From Pseudomonas sp. MYb118 (GTDB taxonomy: Bacteria > Pseudomonadota > Gammaproteobacteria > Pseudomonadales > Pseudomonadaceae), in the NCBI RefSeq assembly GCF_040947875.1, contig NZ_JBFRXN010000001.1:558001-622000 (forward strand): 64,000 nt of DNA, given 5' to 3'. Position 1 is the first letter of the stretch. Every line of letters begins with the position of its first letter. Position numbers and translations under genes: made by a program. Under the pieces are notes generated by a model that was given only the letters and a program-made list of their open reading frames with translations, searched no databases and was not told where the DNA came from. Shown piece by piece: positions 8,794 to 18,347 of this stretch.

Positions 8794-11562
8794 TCACAGG
8801 GCGCAGTGACGTGCATTCAGCCAGCGTTCGAAGTCCTGCGCCGGCATCGGGCGTCCGTAGAGGTAACCCTGAGCCTGGTCGCAGCCGATCTTGCGCAGGA
8901 AGTGATGCTGTTCTTCGGTTTCGACGCCTTCGGCAATGATCCTGAAGCCCAGCGCATGGCCCAGTTCGACGATTGTCTTGGTAATCGCCACATTGCTCGG
9001 GTCTTGGGGCAGGTCGGCAATGAAGGTACGGTCGATCTTGATATGGTTGATCGGCAGGATCTTCAGGTAGGCCAGGGACGAATAGCCGGTGCCGAAGTCG
9101 TCGATGGCGGTGGTGACGCCCATCTCCTGCAGGGTGCTGAGAATCGCCCGGGAGTGCTCCGGGCTGGCCATCATCAGGCTTTCGGTCACTTCCACTTCGA
9201 GCACGCTGGCCGGCAGGCCAAACACGCCCAGCGCACATTTCAGGGTTTCGACGTAGTCGCTGCGATCAATCTGCAGGGCGGCGACATTCACTGCGATCAC
9301 GCCAGGGGTGATCTGGCGGTCGGCCCAGCGGCGGATATCCCGGCACACCCGGTCGATCACTTGTTCGCCGATCTGGATGATCAGGCCGGTGCTTTCCGCC
9401 AGCGGGATGAAGTCAGCGGGGGAGATCAGGCCCTGCACCGGGTCGCGCCAGCGGATCAGCGCCTCGGCGCCTTCGACGCCATTGTCGGCCAGGTTGATCT
9501 TGGGCTGATACCAGACTTCGAACTCGTGATTGAGCACCGCCCGGCGCAGGAAACGCTCGCTGTTCATGCGTTCCTGGGCGCGCAGGGTCATCTCCGGCTG
9601 GTAAAAACGGTAGTCGTTGCGGCCGCCTTCCTTGGCGCCGTACATCGCCGTGTCGGCCTGGCGCAGCAGCAGTTCGGGGGTCTGGGCGTCCTGGGGCGCC
9701 ATCGAGATACCGATGCTGGCGGTCAGCAGCGTCGACGTGCCTTTGAGGTCGAAGGGCTCCTGCAGCGAGGCGAGCAGTTTCTTGGCAATCAGGATCGCGT
9801 CCACCGGGTGCGTCAGGTTGTTGAGGATCAGCGCGAACTCATCGCCACCCAGGCGCGACACCGTGTCTTCGGCGCGCACGCACGTGAGGAAGCGCGCCGC
9901 CGCCTGTTGCAGCAGCAGGTCGCCCAGTGAGTGGCCGAGGCTGTCGTTGACGGTCTTGAAACCGTCCAGGTCGATGACCACCACTGCCAGGGTCTGGTTG
10001 TAGCTCAGCGACAGGTCGAGGCAATGCTGCAAGCGCTCGTGGAACAGCGAACGGTTGGGCAGGGCGGTCACCGGGTCGTAGTGCGACACCCGTTCAAGCT
10101 CCGACTTCGACTGATTGATGGCGGACATGTCGGAAAACACCGCCACGTAGTTGATGACATTGCCCGTGTCGCTATGGACGGTGTTGATGGTCAGCCACTG
10201 CGGGTACAGTTCGCCGTCCTTGCGCCGGTTCCACAGCTCCCCGCGCCACAGGCCGGTCTGTTTCAGGCAGTGGATGATGTCGCGATAGAAGGCGTTGTCC
10301 TGCTGCTCGGAAATCAGGATGTTGGGCTTGAGGCCAATGGACTCTTCGGCGCTGTAGCCGGTGATCTTGCTGAAAGCGGCATTCACCGAAAGGATATGGC
10401 CACGGGCATTGGTGATGATCACGCCGTCAGCGGTGTTGTCCAGCACGATGCCGGCCAGGCGCAGCTGTTCGGTGTTCTGCCGGGTGGCAGTGATGTCGGT
10501 GGAAATACCCAGCACCCCGGACACCTGGCCGGTGGCCCCGCGCAGCACGCACTTGGTGGTCACGTAGGTGCGCGGCGTCCCTCGTTGTACCAGATGGTCT
10601 TCGAAGCGCAGGATCTTGCCGGTTGCCAGCACCTGCCGGTCGTTGTCACGCAGGGTTCGGGCCTCGGCGGCCGGCAGGTAACTCTCGCGGGTCTTGCCTT
10701 CCATCTGTTCGAAGGAAATGTTGGCGGCCTGTTCGAACATGCGGTTGCACAGGCGCAACCGGCCTTCGGTGTCGTACACGTAGATCAGTGACGGAGCGTT
10801 CTCGACGATCTCCAGCAGCAGGGCCTTCTGGGTCTGCAACGCTTCCTCGGCCTGCTTGCGGTCGGAGATGTCGCGCACCACCGCATAGAGCATCGGTTCA
10901 TTGGAGAGGTTGACGGTGCACAGCGTGACCTCGGCCGGGAAGACCGTGCCGTCGGCGCGCTTGTGCAGCCATTCGAAGCGGTGCACGCCATTGGCCAGTG
11001 CGGTTTTCAGCATGTCCTGCGCCTTGTCCGGCGAGGCTTGCCCATCGCTTTGCAGGGGCGGCGAAATATCGCGGGTCCTGATGGCGTGAAACATCGAGGG
11101 GTCGTGAAAACCGAAGACGCGCATTGCCGCGGCGTTGGCCTCGATGCAGATGCCGTTGCGGCGCAGGATCCAGATCGGGTCGGGGGAGCGCTCGAACAGG
11201 GCACGGAACCTGGCTTCGCTCTGCACCAGCGACTGCTCGACGATCCGGCGTTCTTCGACTTCCTGCGCCAGTTCGGCGTGGCGCTGGTGGATCAGCCGGT
11301 TGCGCTTGCCGATTTGTGCCGCGAACCAGGTCAACAGGATCGTGCCGGTCAGGGCCACCACGAACAGCGGTGATAGCAATAGCACGCTGGAGGGCCACCC
11401 CAGCGCCTGCTGCTGGGCATCCAGGGTGCCGACGATGATGGAGATCAGTAACCCGCACAGGAAAATACCCGTTGGCAACGCGAACGCCCGCCAGCGGTTT
11501 TTCTGCACTTCAGCCTGGCCATTTCCAGCGCTTCTGGCCACAGCGGCTCGGTCTTTTTCCAA
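8794..11562 (-). CDS. Membrane PAS-PAS-PAS-GGDEF-EAL c-di-GMP enzyme
   Basis: About 922 residues. Two membrane segments flank a short periplasmic loop near residues 22-80. Three PAS modules follow, then GGDEF and EAL domains. The diguanylate cyclase motif GGDEF is intact (RLGGDEFALIL). The phosphodiesterase motifs are also intact (EALIRW, DDFGTGYSSL, EGVET), so both activities are possible. TTG 11562 is proposed as start because AAAGGA lies 8-9 nt upstream; the ATG at 11715 would overlap the divergent uvsE start. It probably senses a signal through PAS and adjusts c-di-GMP for motility or biofilm control. Confidence 0.88.
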   Translation of the reverse strand: MEKDRAAVARSAGNGQAEVQKNRWRAFALPTGIFLCGLLISIIVGTLDAQQQALGWPSSVLLLSPLFVVALTGTILLTWFAAQIGKRNRLIHQRHAELAQEVEERRIVEQSLVQSEARFRALFERSPDPIWILRRNGICIEANAAAMRVFGFHDPSMFHAIRTRDISPPLQSDGQASPDKAQDMLKTALANGVHRFEWLHKRADGTVFPAEVTLCTVNLSNEPMLYAVVRDISDRKQAEEALQTQKALLLEIVENAPSLIYVYDTEGRLRLCNRMFEQAANISFEQMEGKTRESYLPAAEARTLRDNDRQVLATGKILRFEDHLVQRGTPRTYVTTKCVLRGATGQVSGVLGISTDITATRQNTEQLRLAGIVLDNTADGVIITNARGHILSVNAAFSKITGYSAEESIGLKPNILISEQQDNAFYRDIIHCLKQTGLWRGELWNRRKDGELYPQWLTINTVHSDTGNVINYVAVFSDMSAINQSKSELERVSHYDPVTALPNRSLFHERLQHCLDLSLSYNQTLAVVVIDLDGFKTVNDSLGHSLGDLLLQQAAARFLTCVRAEDTVSRLGGDEFALILNNLTHPVDAILIAKKLLASLQEPFDLKGTSTLLTASIGISMAPQDAQTPELLLRQADTAMYGAKEGGRNDYRFYQPEMTLRAQERMNSERFLRRAVLNHEFEVWYQPKINLADNGVEGAEALIRWRDPVQGLISPADFIPLAESTGLIIQIGEQVIDRVCRDIRRWADRQITPGVIAVNVAALQIDRSDYVETLKCALGVFGLPASVLEVEVTESLMMASPEHSRAILSTLQEMGVTTAIDDFGTGYSSLAYLKILPINHIKIDRTFIADLPQDPSNVAITKTIVELGHALGFRIIAEGVETEEQHHFLRKIGCDQAQGYLYGRPMPAQDFERWLNARHCAL

Positions 11563-11705
11563 CGTGTCATTCCTTTGAATCCATGCGTGGCACCTGCTTA
11601 GCACTTGACCGGGCGCGGGCGCTGAAAGTTTCGCTGGATATTTACTGAACGCCCGGGAGAATGCGCACCTAAGATCGTATGAGCACCCACCGACAGGTTT
11701 TCCCC

Positions 11706-12737
11706 ATGAACTCACCCCGAATCGGCTTCGCCTGTCAGTACAAGCATCCGCAGCGCAGCCTGTCGGTGTCCGAACTGAAGTTGATTGAAGGCCCGTTCAA
11801 CCCACGCACCACCACCCTGCGCTGGATGGACGGCGTGGCGCCGCAGCTCGCACGGGAAAAACTGCTGGAAGTGGTGCTGCACAACCTGGCGGCGCAGCTG
11901 AAATTGCTGGCCTACGTCGGTCAGTTGCCGCCGGGCCTGCGCATGGTGCGCTTGAGCAGCGATCTGCTGCCGTTCTACAGCCATGCCAAGGTGCGGGATT
12001 TTTACCGTGACCCTGCCATTCAGCAGCAACTTGTCCCGGGGTTCGCCGCCATCGGCGAGCTGGCGCGTTCGCTGGACATCCGCCTGTCGTTTCATCCCGG
12101 CCAGTATTGTGTGCTGGGGTCGGACAATCCTGGCGTGGTAGAGAACAGCCTGGCCGAGTTCGAATACCACGCCGACATGATCCGCATGATGGGTTACGGC
12201 CGGCGCTTCCAGGACCTCAAGTGCAACGTGCACATCGCCGGGCGCCTGGGCGTCGAAGGGACGCGGGCGGTGTGGGCGCGGTTGTCCGAGGTGGCGCGTA
12301 ACTGCATCACCTTCGAGAACGACGAAAAGACCTATGGCCTGGACCACTGCCTGCAAATGGCCGACCTCGCGCCGGTGGTGCTGGACATTCACCACTGCTG
12401 GATCAACGAGAACGACTACATCGCCCCCGACTCCCCGCGGGTCCAGCGGGTCATCGACAGTTGGCGCGGGGTGCGCCCGACCATGCATTACTCGCAGCCG
12501 CCGGAGCACCTGCAGGAACTGGGTTTTGATGCCGAGCACAAGCTGGAAATGGACGCGTTGTTGCAGGTGGTCTCCAAGCGCGACCTTTACGCCCACAGCG
12601 ACCGGATGTGGAACCGCTGGACCAACGACTACGCCGTGCAGTTTCTCGACCGCTTCGACATCATGCTCGAAGCCAAGGACAAGAACCTGGCGGCGTTGGC
12701 GTTTTACGAGTACTCGAACTGCCTCAAAAACCTGTAG
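11706..12737 (+). CDS. uvsE: UV damage endonuclease UvsE/UVDE family
   Basis: A 343-residue TIM-barrel protein of the UVDE family, which nicks DNA 5' of UV lesions. Family motifs visible are MVRLSSDLLPFYSH, SFHPGQYCVLGS, ENDEKTYGL and LDIHHCWIN, which contain the His/Glu/Asp metal ligands. The start at 11706 follows a weak ACAGG; ATG 11679 is possible. The last codons and TAG stop (aac ctg tag) lie inside the left arm of a REPIN. The gene is divergent from the GGDEF-EAL gene and converges with the AraC gene across that REPIN. Confidence 0.85.
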   Translation: MNSPRIGFACQYKHPQRSLSVSELKLIEGPFNPRTTTLRWMDGVAPQLAREKLLEVVLHNLAAQLKLLAYVGQLPPGLRMVRLSSDLLPFYSHAKVRDFYRDPAIQQQLVPGFAAIGELARSLDIRLSFHPGQYCVLGSDNPGVVENSLAEFEYHADMIRMMGYGRRFQDLKCNVHIAGRLGVEGTRAVWARLSEVARNCITFENDEKTYGLDHCLQMADLAPVVLDIHHCWINENDYIAPDSPRVQRVIDSWRGVRPTMHYSQPPEHLQELGFDAEHKLEMDALLQVVSKRDLYAHSDRMWNRWTNDYAVQFLDRFDIMLEAKDKNLAALAFYEYSNCLKNL

Positions 12738-12834
12738 GAGCGAGCATGCTCGCGATGGTCGTCAACGATAACGCTGGCTGCCTGGATGCCCGCGGTGTCT
12801 GGGCTACCATCGCGAGCATGCTCGCTCCTACAGG
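12732..12834. repeat. REPIN whose arms provide both flanking stop codons
   Basis: Two facing REP palindromes (CTGTAGGAGCGAGCATGCTCG... and ...CGAGCATGCTCGCTCCTACAG) with matching GCATGC centres, separated by about 50 bases. The TAG in each CTGTAGG arm is the stop codon of the gene entering from that side: uvsE on the plus strand and the AraC gene on the minus strand. Confidence 0.92.
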
Positions 12835-13736
12835 TTATGCAGTCGCTGCGCATAACTCTTCGGCGAACACCCCGTCCGCTCCTTGAAACACCGATAAAAC
12901 GTCGACAACGAATTGAACCCCGCCGCACTGGCGATCTCCTCGATCCGTGCCGTCGTGCCCTGGCTGTTCAACTGTTCCAGCGCTTCATCCAGTCGCAGCT
13001 GATTGAGCAGCGCATAGAACGTCTGCCCGCGCACCTGGTTGAGGAAAAACGAAATCTGGTTACGCGTGTACCCGGTCGACGCCGCCACGTGGGACAGGTC
13101 CAGGCGTGGGTCGAGGTACGGCTTGGACTGTTCGAAGTACTGCTGCAAATCATTGGCCAGCGCACCGATCTGCCGGGCCGACAGGCCCAGGCGGCTCACG
13201 GCACCCGCGCTGTAGGTCGGCCGGGTGACGGGCGGTGCCTGGCTGACCAGGGCGGCATGCTCGTTGACCCGGACAATCAAGCCATCGCGGATCGACAGCG
13301 CTTCCATTGTTCGCAATGACACCAACCCGTCACTGCCGTTGAGCGTCACCTGGTATTGCAGGAACGCGGTGTCGCCATCGACTCGCAGGCGGTCGGTGTA
13401 GGTCTGCAATTCCTGCGACCCGCGCGGCATGCTGGCGCCGAGATACGCGCGTAGTTGTGCGTAGTCGAGGGTGCGGTTCTGCAGGAAATCGTTGTACTCG
13501 ACCGCCGGGTGATACAGCGCCATTACCGCGTCGAGGTCGCGGCGTTTCCAGGCCTGGTGGTAACGCACCGCGACGTCGTGGGTCTGCGCACTCGCCGGGT
13601 CCGTCACGAAGGTTTCAGTGGTGGGTAAATCCAGTGCTTGCACGACGAACTCCAGGGCGCGCCTCGGGGGCAGGCCCTCAGTATTCCAGAAGCGCTGATT
13701 TTCCGCCCGTGTCCGCTGCGAGGTTTGTCGCGCCAT
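12828..13736 (-). CDS. AraC-family regulator with N-terminal SnoaL/NTF2-like domain
   Basis: A 302-residue protein. The N-terminal half (about 50-160) resembles a SnoaL/NTF2-like ligand-binding fold (AVRYHQAWKRRDLDAVMALYHP, of which HPAVEYND is typical). The C-terminal 100 residues are an AraC HTH pair (RIEEIASAAGFNSLSTFYRCF; SPKSYAQRL). ATG 13736 is preceded by a weak CAGG. It is divergent from the FAD oxidoreductase gene with 63 bases between starts, so it likely controls that oxidase and cupin. The stop codon comes from the neighbouring REPIN. Confidence 0.83.
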   Translation of the reverse strand: MARQTSQRTRAENQRFWNTEGLPPRRALEFVVQALDLPTTETFVTDPASAQTHDVAVRYHQAWKRRDLDAVMALYHPAVEYNDFLQNRTLDYAQLRAYLGASMPRGSQELQTYTDRLRVDGDTAFLQYQVTLNGSDGLVSLRTMEALSIRDGLIVRVNEHAALVSQAPPVTRPTYSAGAVSRLGLSARQIGALANDLQQYFEQSKPYLDPRLDLSHVAASTGYTRNQISFFLNQVRGQTFYALLNQLRLDEALEQLNSQGTTARIEEIASAAGFNSLSTFYRCFKERTGCSPKSYAQRLHNL

Positions 13737-13799
13737 GGTGCCTGTGAAAGCGCAGGCGTTTGCATTAGCGTCAGCCCATGATTTTTTGGAGCCGAGCGC

Positions 13800-15197
13800 A
13801 TGACCCAGCACACCGCGACCCCATCCCTGGCCGATGCCCGGCCCTACCCCGTCTGGCTGGAGGCGCGAGTCAGCCCGCCAGCCGCTCCCCGGCTGACTGG
13901 CGACCTCCGCTGCGACCTCGCCATCGTCGGCGGTGGTTTTGTCGGCCTGTGGACGGCGCTGAAGGCGCGCCAGCGCCGGCCCGATGCGACGATTGTGGTG
14001 CTGGAAGCCGGTCAGTGTGGCGGTGAAGCGAGCGGACGCAACGGCGGGTTCTGCGCGCCGAGCATTTCCCATGGTGTGGCCAACGCATTGAAACGCTGGC
14101 CGGGGGAGGCCGAGCAACTGGTGCGCCTGGGCCGGGAAAATCTCGATGCTTTCCAGCAGGACCTTCAGGCGTACGCCATGGACGTGGCGTTCGAGCGCCA
14201 GGGCAAACTCAACGTCGCCAGCCAGCCGTGGCAGGTCGATGGCTTGCGCTCGATGCAGCGCAACTATGCGCGCTTTGGCATTGATTGCCAGTACGTGGAA
14301 GGCGAAGCGCTCAAGGCCTATCTGGACTCGCCCGACTATGTCGCCGGTGTCTTCGAGCCCAATTATGCGTTGCTCAACCCGGTGAAAATGGTCAGCGAGT
14401 TGCGCCGGGTTTGCCTGGCGCAAGGGGTGCAGTTGTTCGAGCATTCGCCGGTCAGTCGTTTGCGTGAAGACGGCAGCCATCAGATGCTGGAAGCCGGTCT
14501 GGGTACGGTCAGGGCGGCCAAGGTCGCGCTCGCCACCAACATTGCGCCGCCCCTGCTGGGGGCGTTGAAATCCAAGGTCATTCCGATCTACGACTATGCC
14601 CTGGCCACCCAGCCGTTGGACGACGAGCAATTGCGCGCCATTGGTTGGGTCGGGCGCTACGGCATCGCCGACAGTGGCAATCAGTTTCATTACCTGCGCA
14701 AGACCGAGGACAACCGCATCCTGTGGGGCGGCTATGACGCGATCTATCACTTCGGCAGTCGCCGCGACGAGGCGCTGACCCAGCGTCCCGACAGCTTCGC
14801 CACCTTGGCCCGGCAATTTCAATCGGCCTTCCCGGCGTTGGCCGATGTGCGTTTCAGCCACGCCTGGGGCGGCATCATCGACACCTCGGCGCGCACCACG
14901 ATGTTCTGCGGCACCGCCGCCAATGGCCGTGTGGCCTATGCCCAGGGCTTCACCGGGCAGGGCGTGTCCGCCAGCCGTTTCGCGGCGTTGACCCTGCTCG
15001 ACCTGCTGGAGGGCAAGGCCACCGAACGCACGAAGCTGGCAATGACCTCGACCGCACCGTTTCCGTTTCCCCCCGAGCCCTTGCGGTACCTGGGCGTGTC
15101 GCTGGCCCAGCGCTCGCTGGCCCGCGAAGACCGCACCGGGCACCGCGACTGGCTGCTCAAGGGGTTCGATGCACTGGGCATCGGTTTTGATTCTTGA
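13800..15197 (+). CDS. FAD-dependent amine oxidase, DAO/PuuB-like
   Basis: A 465-residue DAO-family flavoprotein. The FAD-binding motif AIVGGGFVGL sits at residues 41-50, followed by EAGQCGGEASGRNGG, which is characteristic of gamma-glutamylputrescine oxidase (PuuB)-type enzymes. Such enzymes oxidise an amine to an aldehyde with release of ammonia and peroxide. GGAG lies 8 nt upstream of ATG 13800. A cupin gene follows after 17 bases. The many polyamine-type importers downstream support an amine substrate, but the exact substrate is unknown. Confidence 0.85.
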   Translation: MTQHTATPSLADARPYPVWLEARVSPPAAPRLTGDLRCDLAIVGGGFVGLWTALKARQRRPDATIVVLEAGQCGGEASGRNGGFCAPSISHGVANALKRWPGEAEQLVRLGRENLDAFQQDLQAYAMDVAFERQGKLNVASQPWQVDGLRSMQRNYARFGIDCQYVEGEALKAYLDSPDYVAGVFEPNYALLNPVKMVSELRRVCLAQGVQLFEHSPVSRLREDGSHQMLEAGLGTVRAAKVALATNIAPPLLGALKSKVIPIYDYALATQPLDDEQLRAIGWVGRYGIADSGNQFHYLRKTEDNRILWGGYDAIYHFGSRRDEALTQRPDSFATLARQFQSAFPALADVRFSHAWGGIIDTSARTTMFCGTAANGRVAYAQGFTGQGVSASRFAALTLLDLLEGKATERTKLAMTSTAPFPFPPEPLRYLGVSLAQRSLAREDRTGHRDWLLKGFDALGIGFDS

Positions 15198-15214
15198 CTG
15201 GAGTGAGTACACGC

Positions 15215-15574
15215 ATGAGCACGCCTTCGCACATCATCGACTTCGCCAACCCTGAGTTGCCTGTGGTCGAACTGGACACCAACGATCCGGCGCTGGTCGA
15301 CACGCCGTACCGTAGCCGCAGCTGGCGGCACTTCGTCGACCCGCAGAAAAAAGCCACCGCCGGCATCTGGGAAGCCCCGCCGCACCTGGAGCGTTGCGAG
15401 TGCGACTACGATGAGCTCTGCCACCTGCTCGAAGGGCAAGTGCGCCTGACCGACAGCGATGGCATCAGCCAGTCGTTCCAGGCCGGCGACACCTTCGTGG
15501 TGGCCGCCGGGTTCAAGGGCACCTGGGAAAACCTCACGCACGTGCGCAAGGTGTTCATGATTCTCCGGGGCTGA
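15215..15574 (+). CDS. Small cupin (Cupin_3/EutQ-like)
   Basis: A 119-residue single-domain cupin of the DUF861/Cupin_3 type: GIWEAPPH, then DELCHLLEGQVRLTD, then FQAGDTFVVAAGFKGTWE. There is no signal peptide, so it is cytoplasmic. GGAG precedes ATG 15215. It forms a two-gene unit with the FAD oxidoreductase. Similar cupins occur at 31582 and 32109 in this window. Family members are often next to amine or amino-acid catabolism genes; the activity is unknown. Confidence 0.8.
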   Translation: MSTPSHIIDFANPELPVVELDTNDPALVDTPYRSRSWRHFVDPQKKATAGIWEAPPHLERCECDYDELCHLLEGQVRLTDSDGISQSFQAGDTFVVAAGFKGTWENLTHVRKVFMILRG

Positions 15575-15586
15575 GATTTTTGTCAC

Positions 15587-16121
15587 CTGACCGGGCTTGC
15601 TCGCGATGGTCGCCAACGATAACGCTGGGCACCTGACACCCCGCGGCAGCTTCGAATCCATCGCGAGCAAGCTCGCTCCTACAGGGGAGGGTGGTGTTCA
15701 CGCGATTTAGGCAACACCACCGCCCCACTGTGGGAGCGAGCCTGCTCGCGATGGTCGTCAACGATGATGCTGGGTACCTGATACCCCGCGGCGGCCTTGA
15801 ATCCATCGCGAGCAGGCTCGCTCCCACAGGGGATATCTGGTGCTCACACGATCGGTGCAACACCGCCGCACCCTGTAGGAGCGAGCTTGCTCGCGATGGT
15901 CGCCAACGATGACGCTGGGCACCTGACACCCCGCGGCGGCTTTGAATCCATCGCGAGCAAGCTCGCTCCTACAGGGGAGGGTGGGTGTTCACACGATTGG
16001 TGCCACACCGCCGCCCACTGTGGGAGCGAGCCTGCTCGCGATGGTCGCCAACGATGACGCTGGGCACCTGACACACTGCGGTGGCTTCAAATCCATCGCG
16101 AGCAGGCTCGCTCCCACAGGG
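15587..16121. repeat. Tandem REPIN array, four units of ~145 bp
   Basis: Four facing REP pairs. The left arms are at about 15587 (degenerate, missing the GGAG part), 15728, 15873 and 16018, a 145-base period. Copies alternate between TGTGGGAG...CTCCCACA and TGTAGGAG...CTCCTACA types, with the two arms of each copy matching. The spacer is conserved (GGGTG.TTCACACGAT.GGTGC..CACCGCCGC). The array fills the 573-base gap between the cupin and the LysR gene; I see no gene in it. Confidence 0.92.
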
Positions 16122-16147
16122 GCTATCTGGTGTGCCGCTGCTTGCAA

Positions 16148-17041
16148 TCAATCCACCCGCGCAATCATCTCCAGCTCGCGCATCAGCCAGTCCGAGAATG
16201 CCTTGGCCAGGTCATTGGCGCCCCGTGGCGGCAGGATGATGAAGTAGGGGTGCGGGGCCGGGAATTCGATGTCGAACAGGCGGATCAACGTACCCTGGGC
16301 CAGGTGCTCGCCCGCCAGGATGTGGTCGCTGATGGTCACGCCGGTGCCGGCAATCGCCGCGTCGATGGTCAGGGAGGCGTTTGGCAGGTAGATGTTCTGC
16401 CGACCCTGCAGGCTGGGAATGCCCGCCGCCAGGAAATAGCGGCTCCAGTCATACCCCTCGTCCTCATGCAACAACACCTGGCGCTCCAGGTCGCGTGGCT
16501 TGCGCAACGGTTCGCTGCCGTTGAGCAGGCGCGGGCTGCCCACCGGGAAATACATGATGTCGCCCAGCGCCGCGATGCGCTGGCCTTCGACCTGGCTGTC
16601 ACCAAACGAAATCACCATGTCGACGTTCGGCGTCGCCTGTTCGATCGGCAGCATGTACAGCGACACGTCCGGGTAGTCGCGCAAAAAACGGTCGAGGATT
16701 TTCGAGATACGCGCCAGCAGCGCCGGGGCGCAGGCGATGCGCAGGCTGCCCGAGGGCGTCGAGGCGGGCAGGGCGGTCTGGATGTCGCGCAGTTGCTCGA
16801 ACGCGCCGTTGACCAACTGGCTCAATTTGCGCCCTGCCGAGGTCAGGTGCACGCCCTTGCCCTGGCGCTCCACCAGCGCTACTTCAAGCTCTTCCTCGAG
16901 CTTTTTGATCTGGTGGCTGATGGCGCTGTGGGTGACGTGCAGTTCCAGCGCCGCGCCGCCCGTGCTGCCTTGCCGGACCAGGGCATCGAAGGCGCGCAGG
17001 GCGATCAGGGAGGGGAGGCGGCGTGTCGCTTTCAGAGCCAT
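16148..17041 (-). CDS. LysR-family regulator, GcvA-like
   Basis: A 297-residue LysR protein with an N-terminal winged HTH (LIALRAFDALVRQGS..AALELHVTHSAISHQIKKLEEEL, residues 12-55) and a periplasmic-binding-like effector domain. HVTHSAISHQI is typical of the GcvA subgroup. It is divergent from the polyamine-type importer operon at 17172, with 130 bases between starts containing inverted repeats. By family behaviour it should regulate that operon and itself. The effector is unknown. Confidence 0.87.
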   Translation of the reverse strand: MALKATRRLPSLIALRAFDALVRQGSTGGAALELHVTHSAISHQIKKLEEELEVALVERQGKGVHLTSAGRKLSQLVNGAFEQLRDIQTALPASTPSGSLRIACAPALLARISKILDRFLRDYPDVSLYMLPIEQATPNVDMVISFGDSQVEGQRIAALGDIMYFPVGSPRLLNGSEPLRKPRDLERQVLLHEDEGYDWSRYFLAAGIPSLQGRQNIYLPNASLTIDAAIAGTGVTISDHILAGEHLAQGTLIRLFDIEFPAPHPYFIILPPRGANDLAKAFSDWLMRELEMIARVD

Positions 17042-17067
17042 GTTTGCCCGATTTACGGTTAGTTGAA

Positions 17068-17100
17068 TTCACATGAAACCTAGAAAACAAATCATTTGAT
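17068..17100. promoter_or_regulatory. Candidate LysR operators between regulator and importer
   Basis: Two short dyads lie in the divergent gap: TTCACATGAA at 17068-17077 and ATCATTTGAT at 17091-17100. LysR proteins usually bind such dyads near a T-N11-A element. Assignment is from position only. Confidence 0.35.
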
Positions 17101-17171
17101 GTCAATCTGGTTTGTCGTGAAGATGGCTGCACGAGTCAGTCACTCAAACGGTTACACGAGAGGGATTTTCG

Positions 17172-18272
17172 ATGTCGGTTCAGCATGAGCATTTTGTCGA
17201 CCTGTTACGCCTCGGCAAGTCCTACGGTGAAACCCGCGCGTTGAGCGACCTGACCCTGCACATCAAGCGCGGTGAATTCCTCACCCTGCTCGGGCCGTCC
17301 GGCTCTGGTAAAAGCACCACCCTGATGATGCTCGCCGGCTTCGAAACACCCAGCGAAGGGCGCATCGAACGCAACGGCGAGGACATCACCCACCTGCCCG
17401 CCGACCAGCGCGATTTCGGCGTGGTGTTCCAGGGCTATGCGCTGTTCCCGCACATGACCGTGGCTCAGAACATCGCCTACCCGCTCAAGGTGCGCAAAAT
17501 ACCCACCGCGCAGATCACCGAGAAAGTCGGGCAGATGCTCGAAAGGGTCGGCCTGGAAGGCAAGGGCGATCGCGGCATCAAGCAGCTCTCCGGCGGCCAG
17601 CAACAGCGTGTGGCCCTGGCCCGGGCGCTGGTGTTTGAACCCTCGTTGTTGCTGCTCGATGAACCCCTGTCGGCCCTCGACCGCCGCCTGCGCCAGGAAA
17701 TGCAGATGGAGCTGGCGCGCATGCACAAGGAGTTCGGCACTACCTTCGTTTTCGTCACCCACGACCAGGAAGAAGCGCTGGCGCTGTCCGACCGGGTCGC
17801 GGTGTTCAATCACGGTCGCCTGGAACAACTGGGCACGCCGCAGGAAGTCTACGAGCGTCCCGCCAGTCGCTTCGTCGCCAATTTCCTCGGGGACACCAAC
17901 CTGCTCGGCGTGCAGGGCATTCGCCGCCAGGACGATGCGCTGATCTGCAATTACCAGGGCCGCTCGCTGGTGGTCACCCGCGGCGCCGACCCGGTGGCGG
18001 TGAGCAACACCGGTGAGCACTGGCTGGCGATTCGCCCGGAACACGTCGACCTGCAACCGGTCGCCCTGGCCGGTGGTGGTAACGGCGTGATCGCGCGCAT
18101 GGAAAAACTGACCTACCTGGGCACCCACGTCAGCCTCGACATGCGCCTGGACGATGCGCAGCCGATGGCGCTGCGCATCCCGGTCGGTCACCCGATGTTG
18201 AACAACCTGGAGCAGGGCCAGCCGTACTGGTGCTCCTGGTCGCAACAGCATGGCCACCTGATTTCGGCTTAA
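17172..18272 (+). CDS. Polyamine-type ABC importer A, ATPase
   Basis: A 366-residue PotA-like ATPase with Walker A GPSGSGKST (41-49), Q-loop, signature LSGGQQQRVALARAL, Walker B LLLLDEPLSALD and a C-terminal TOBE domain that includes AIRPEHVDL. GAGAGGGA precedes ATG 17172. It is the first gene of an operon running ATPase, binding protein, two permeases, M24 hydrolase and HDAC-family hydrolase. It powers uptake across the inner membrane. Substrate class is inferred from the family. Confidence 0.88.
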   Translation: MSVQHEHFVDLLRLGKSYGETRALSDLTLHIKRGEFLTLLGPSGSGKSTTLMMLAGFETPSEGRIERNGEDITHLPADQRDFGVVFQGYALFPHMTVAQNIAYPLKVRKIPTAQITEKVGQMLERVGLEGKGDRGIKQLSGGQQQRVALARALVFEPSLLLLDEPLSALDRRLRQEMQMELARMHKEFGTTFVFVTHDQEEALALSDRVAVFNHGRLEQLGTPQEVYERPASRFVANFLGDTNLLGVQGIRRQDDALICNYQGRSLVVTRGADPVAVSNTGEHWLAIRPEHVDLQPVALAGGGNGVIARMEKLTYLGTHVSLDMRLDDAQPMALRIPVGHPMLNNLEQGQPYWCSWSQQHGHLISA

Positions 18273-18347
18273 AACAACAGCAAGCAACACACCTAATAAA
18301 AACTGGTTCGATCACCTGCCCACAACCTATTGCATGGGGTTCCGAGG

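Noticed and set aside
13737..15212. N-terminal extension of the AraC gene to 794 residues
   Set aside because: The extra part is antisense to the FAD oxidoreductase. The AraC protein has its own ATG at 13736 and SnoaL-like domain.
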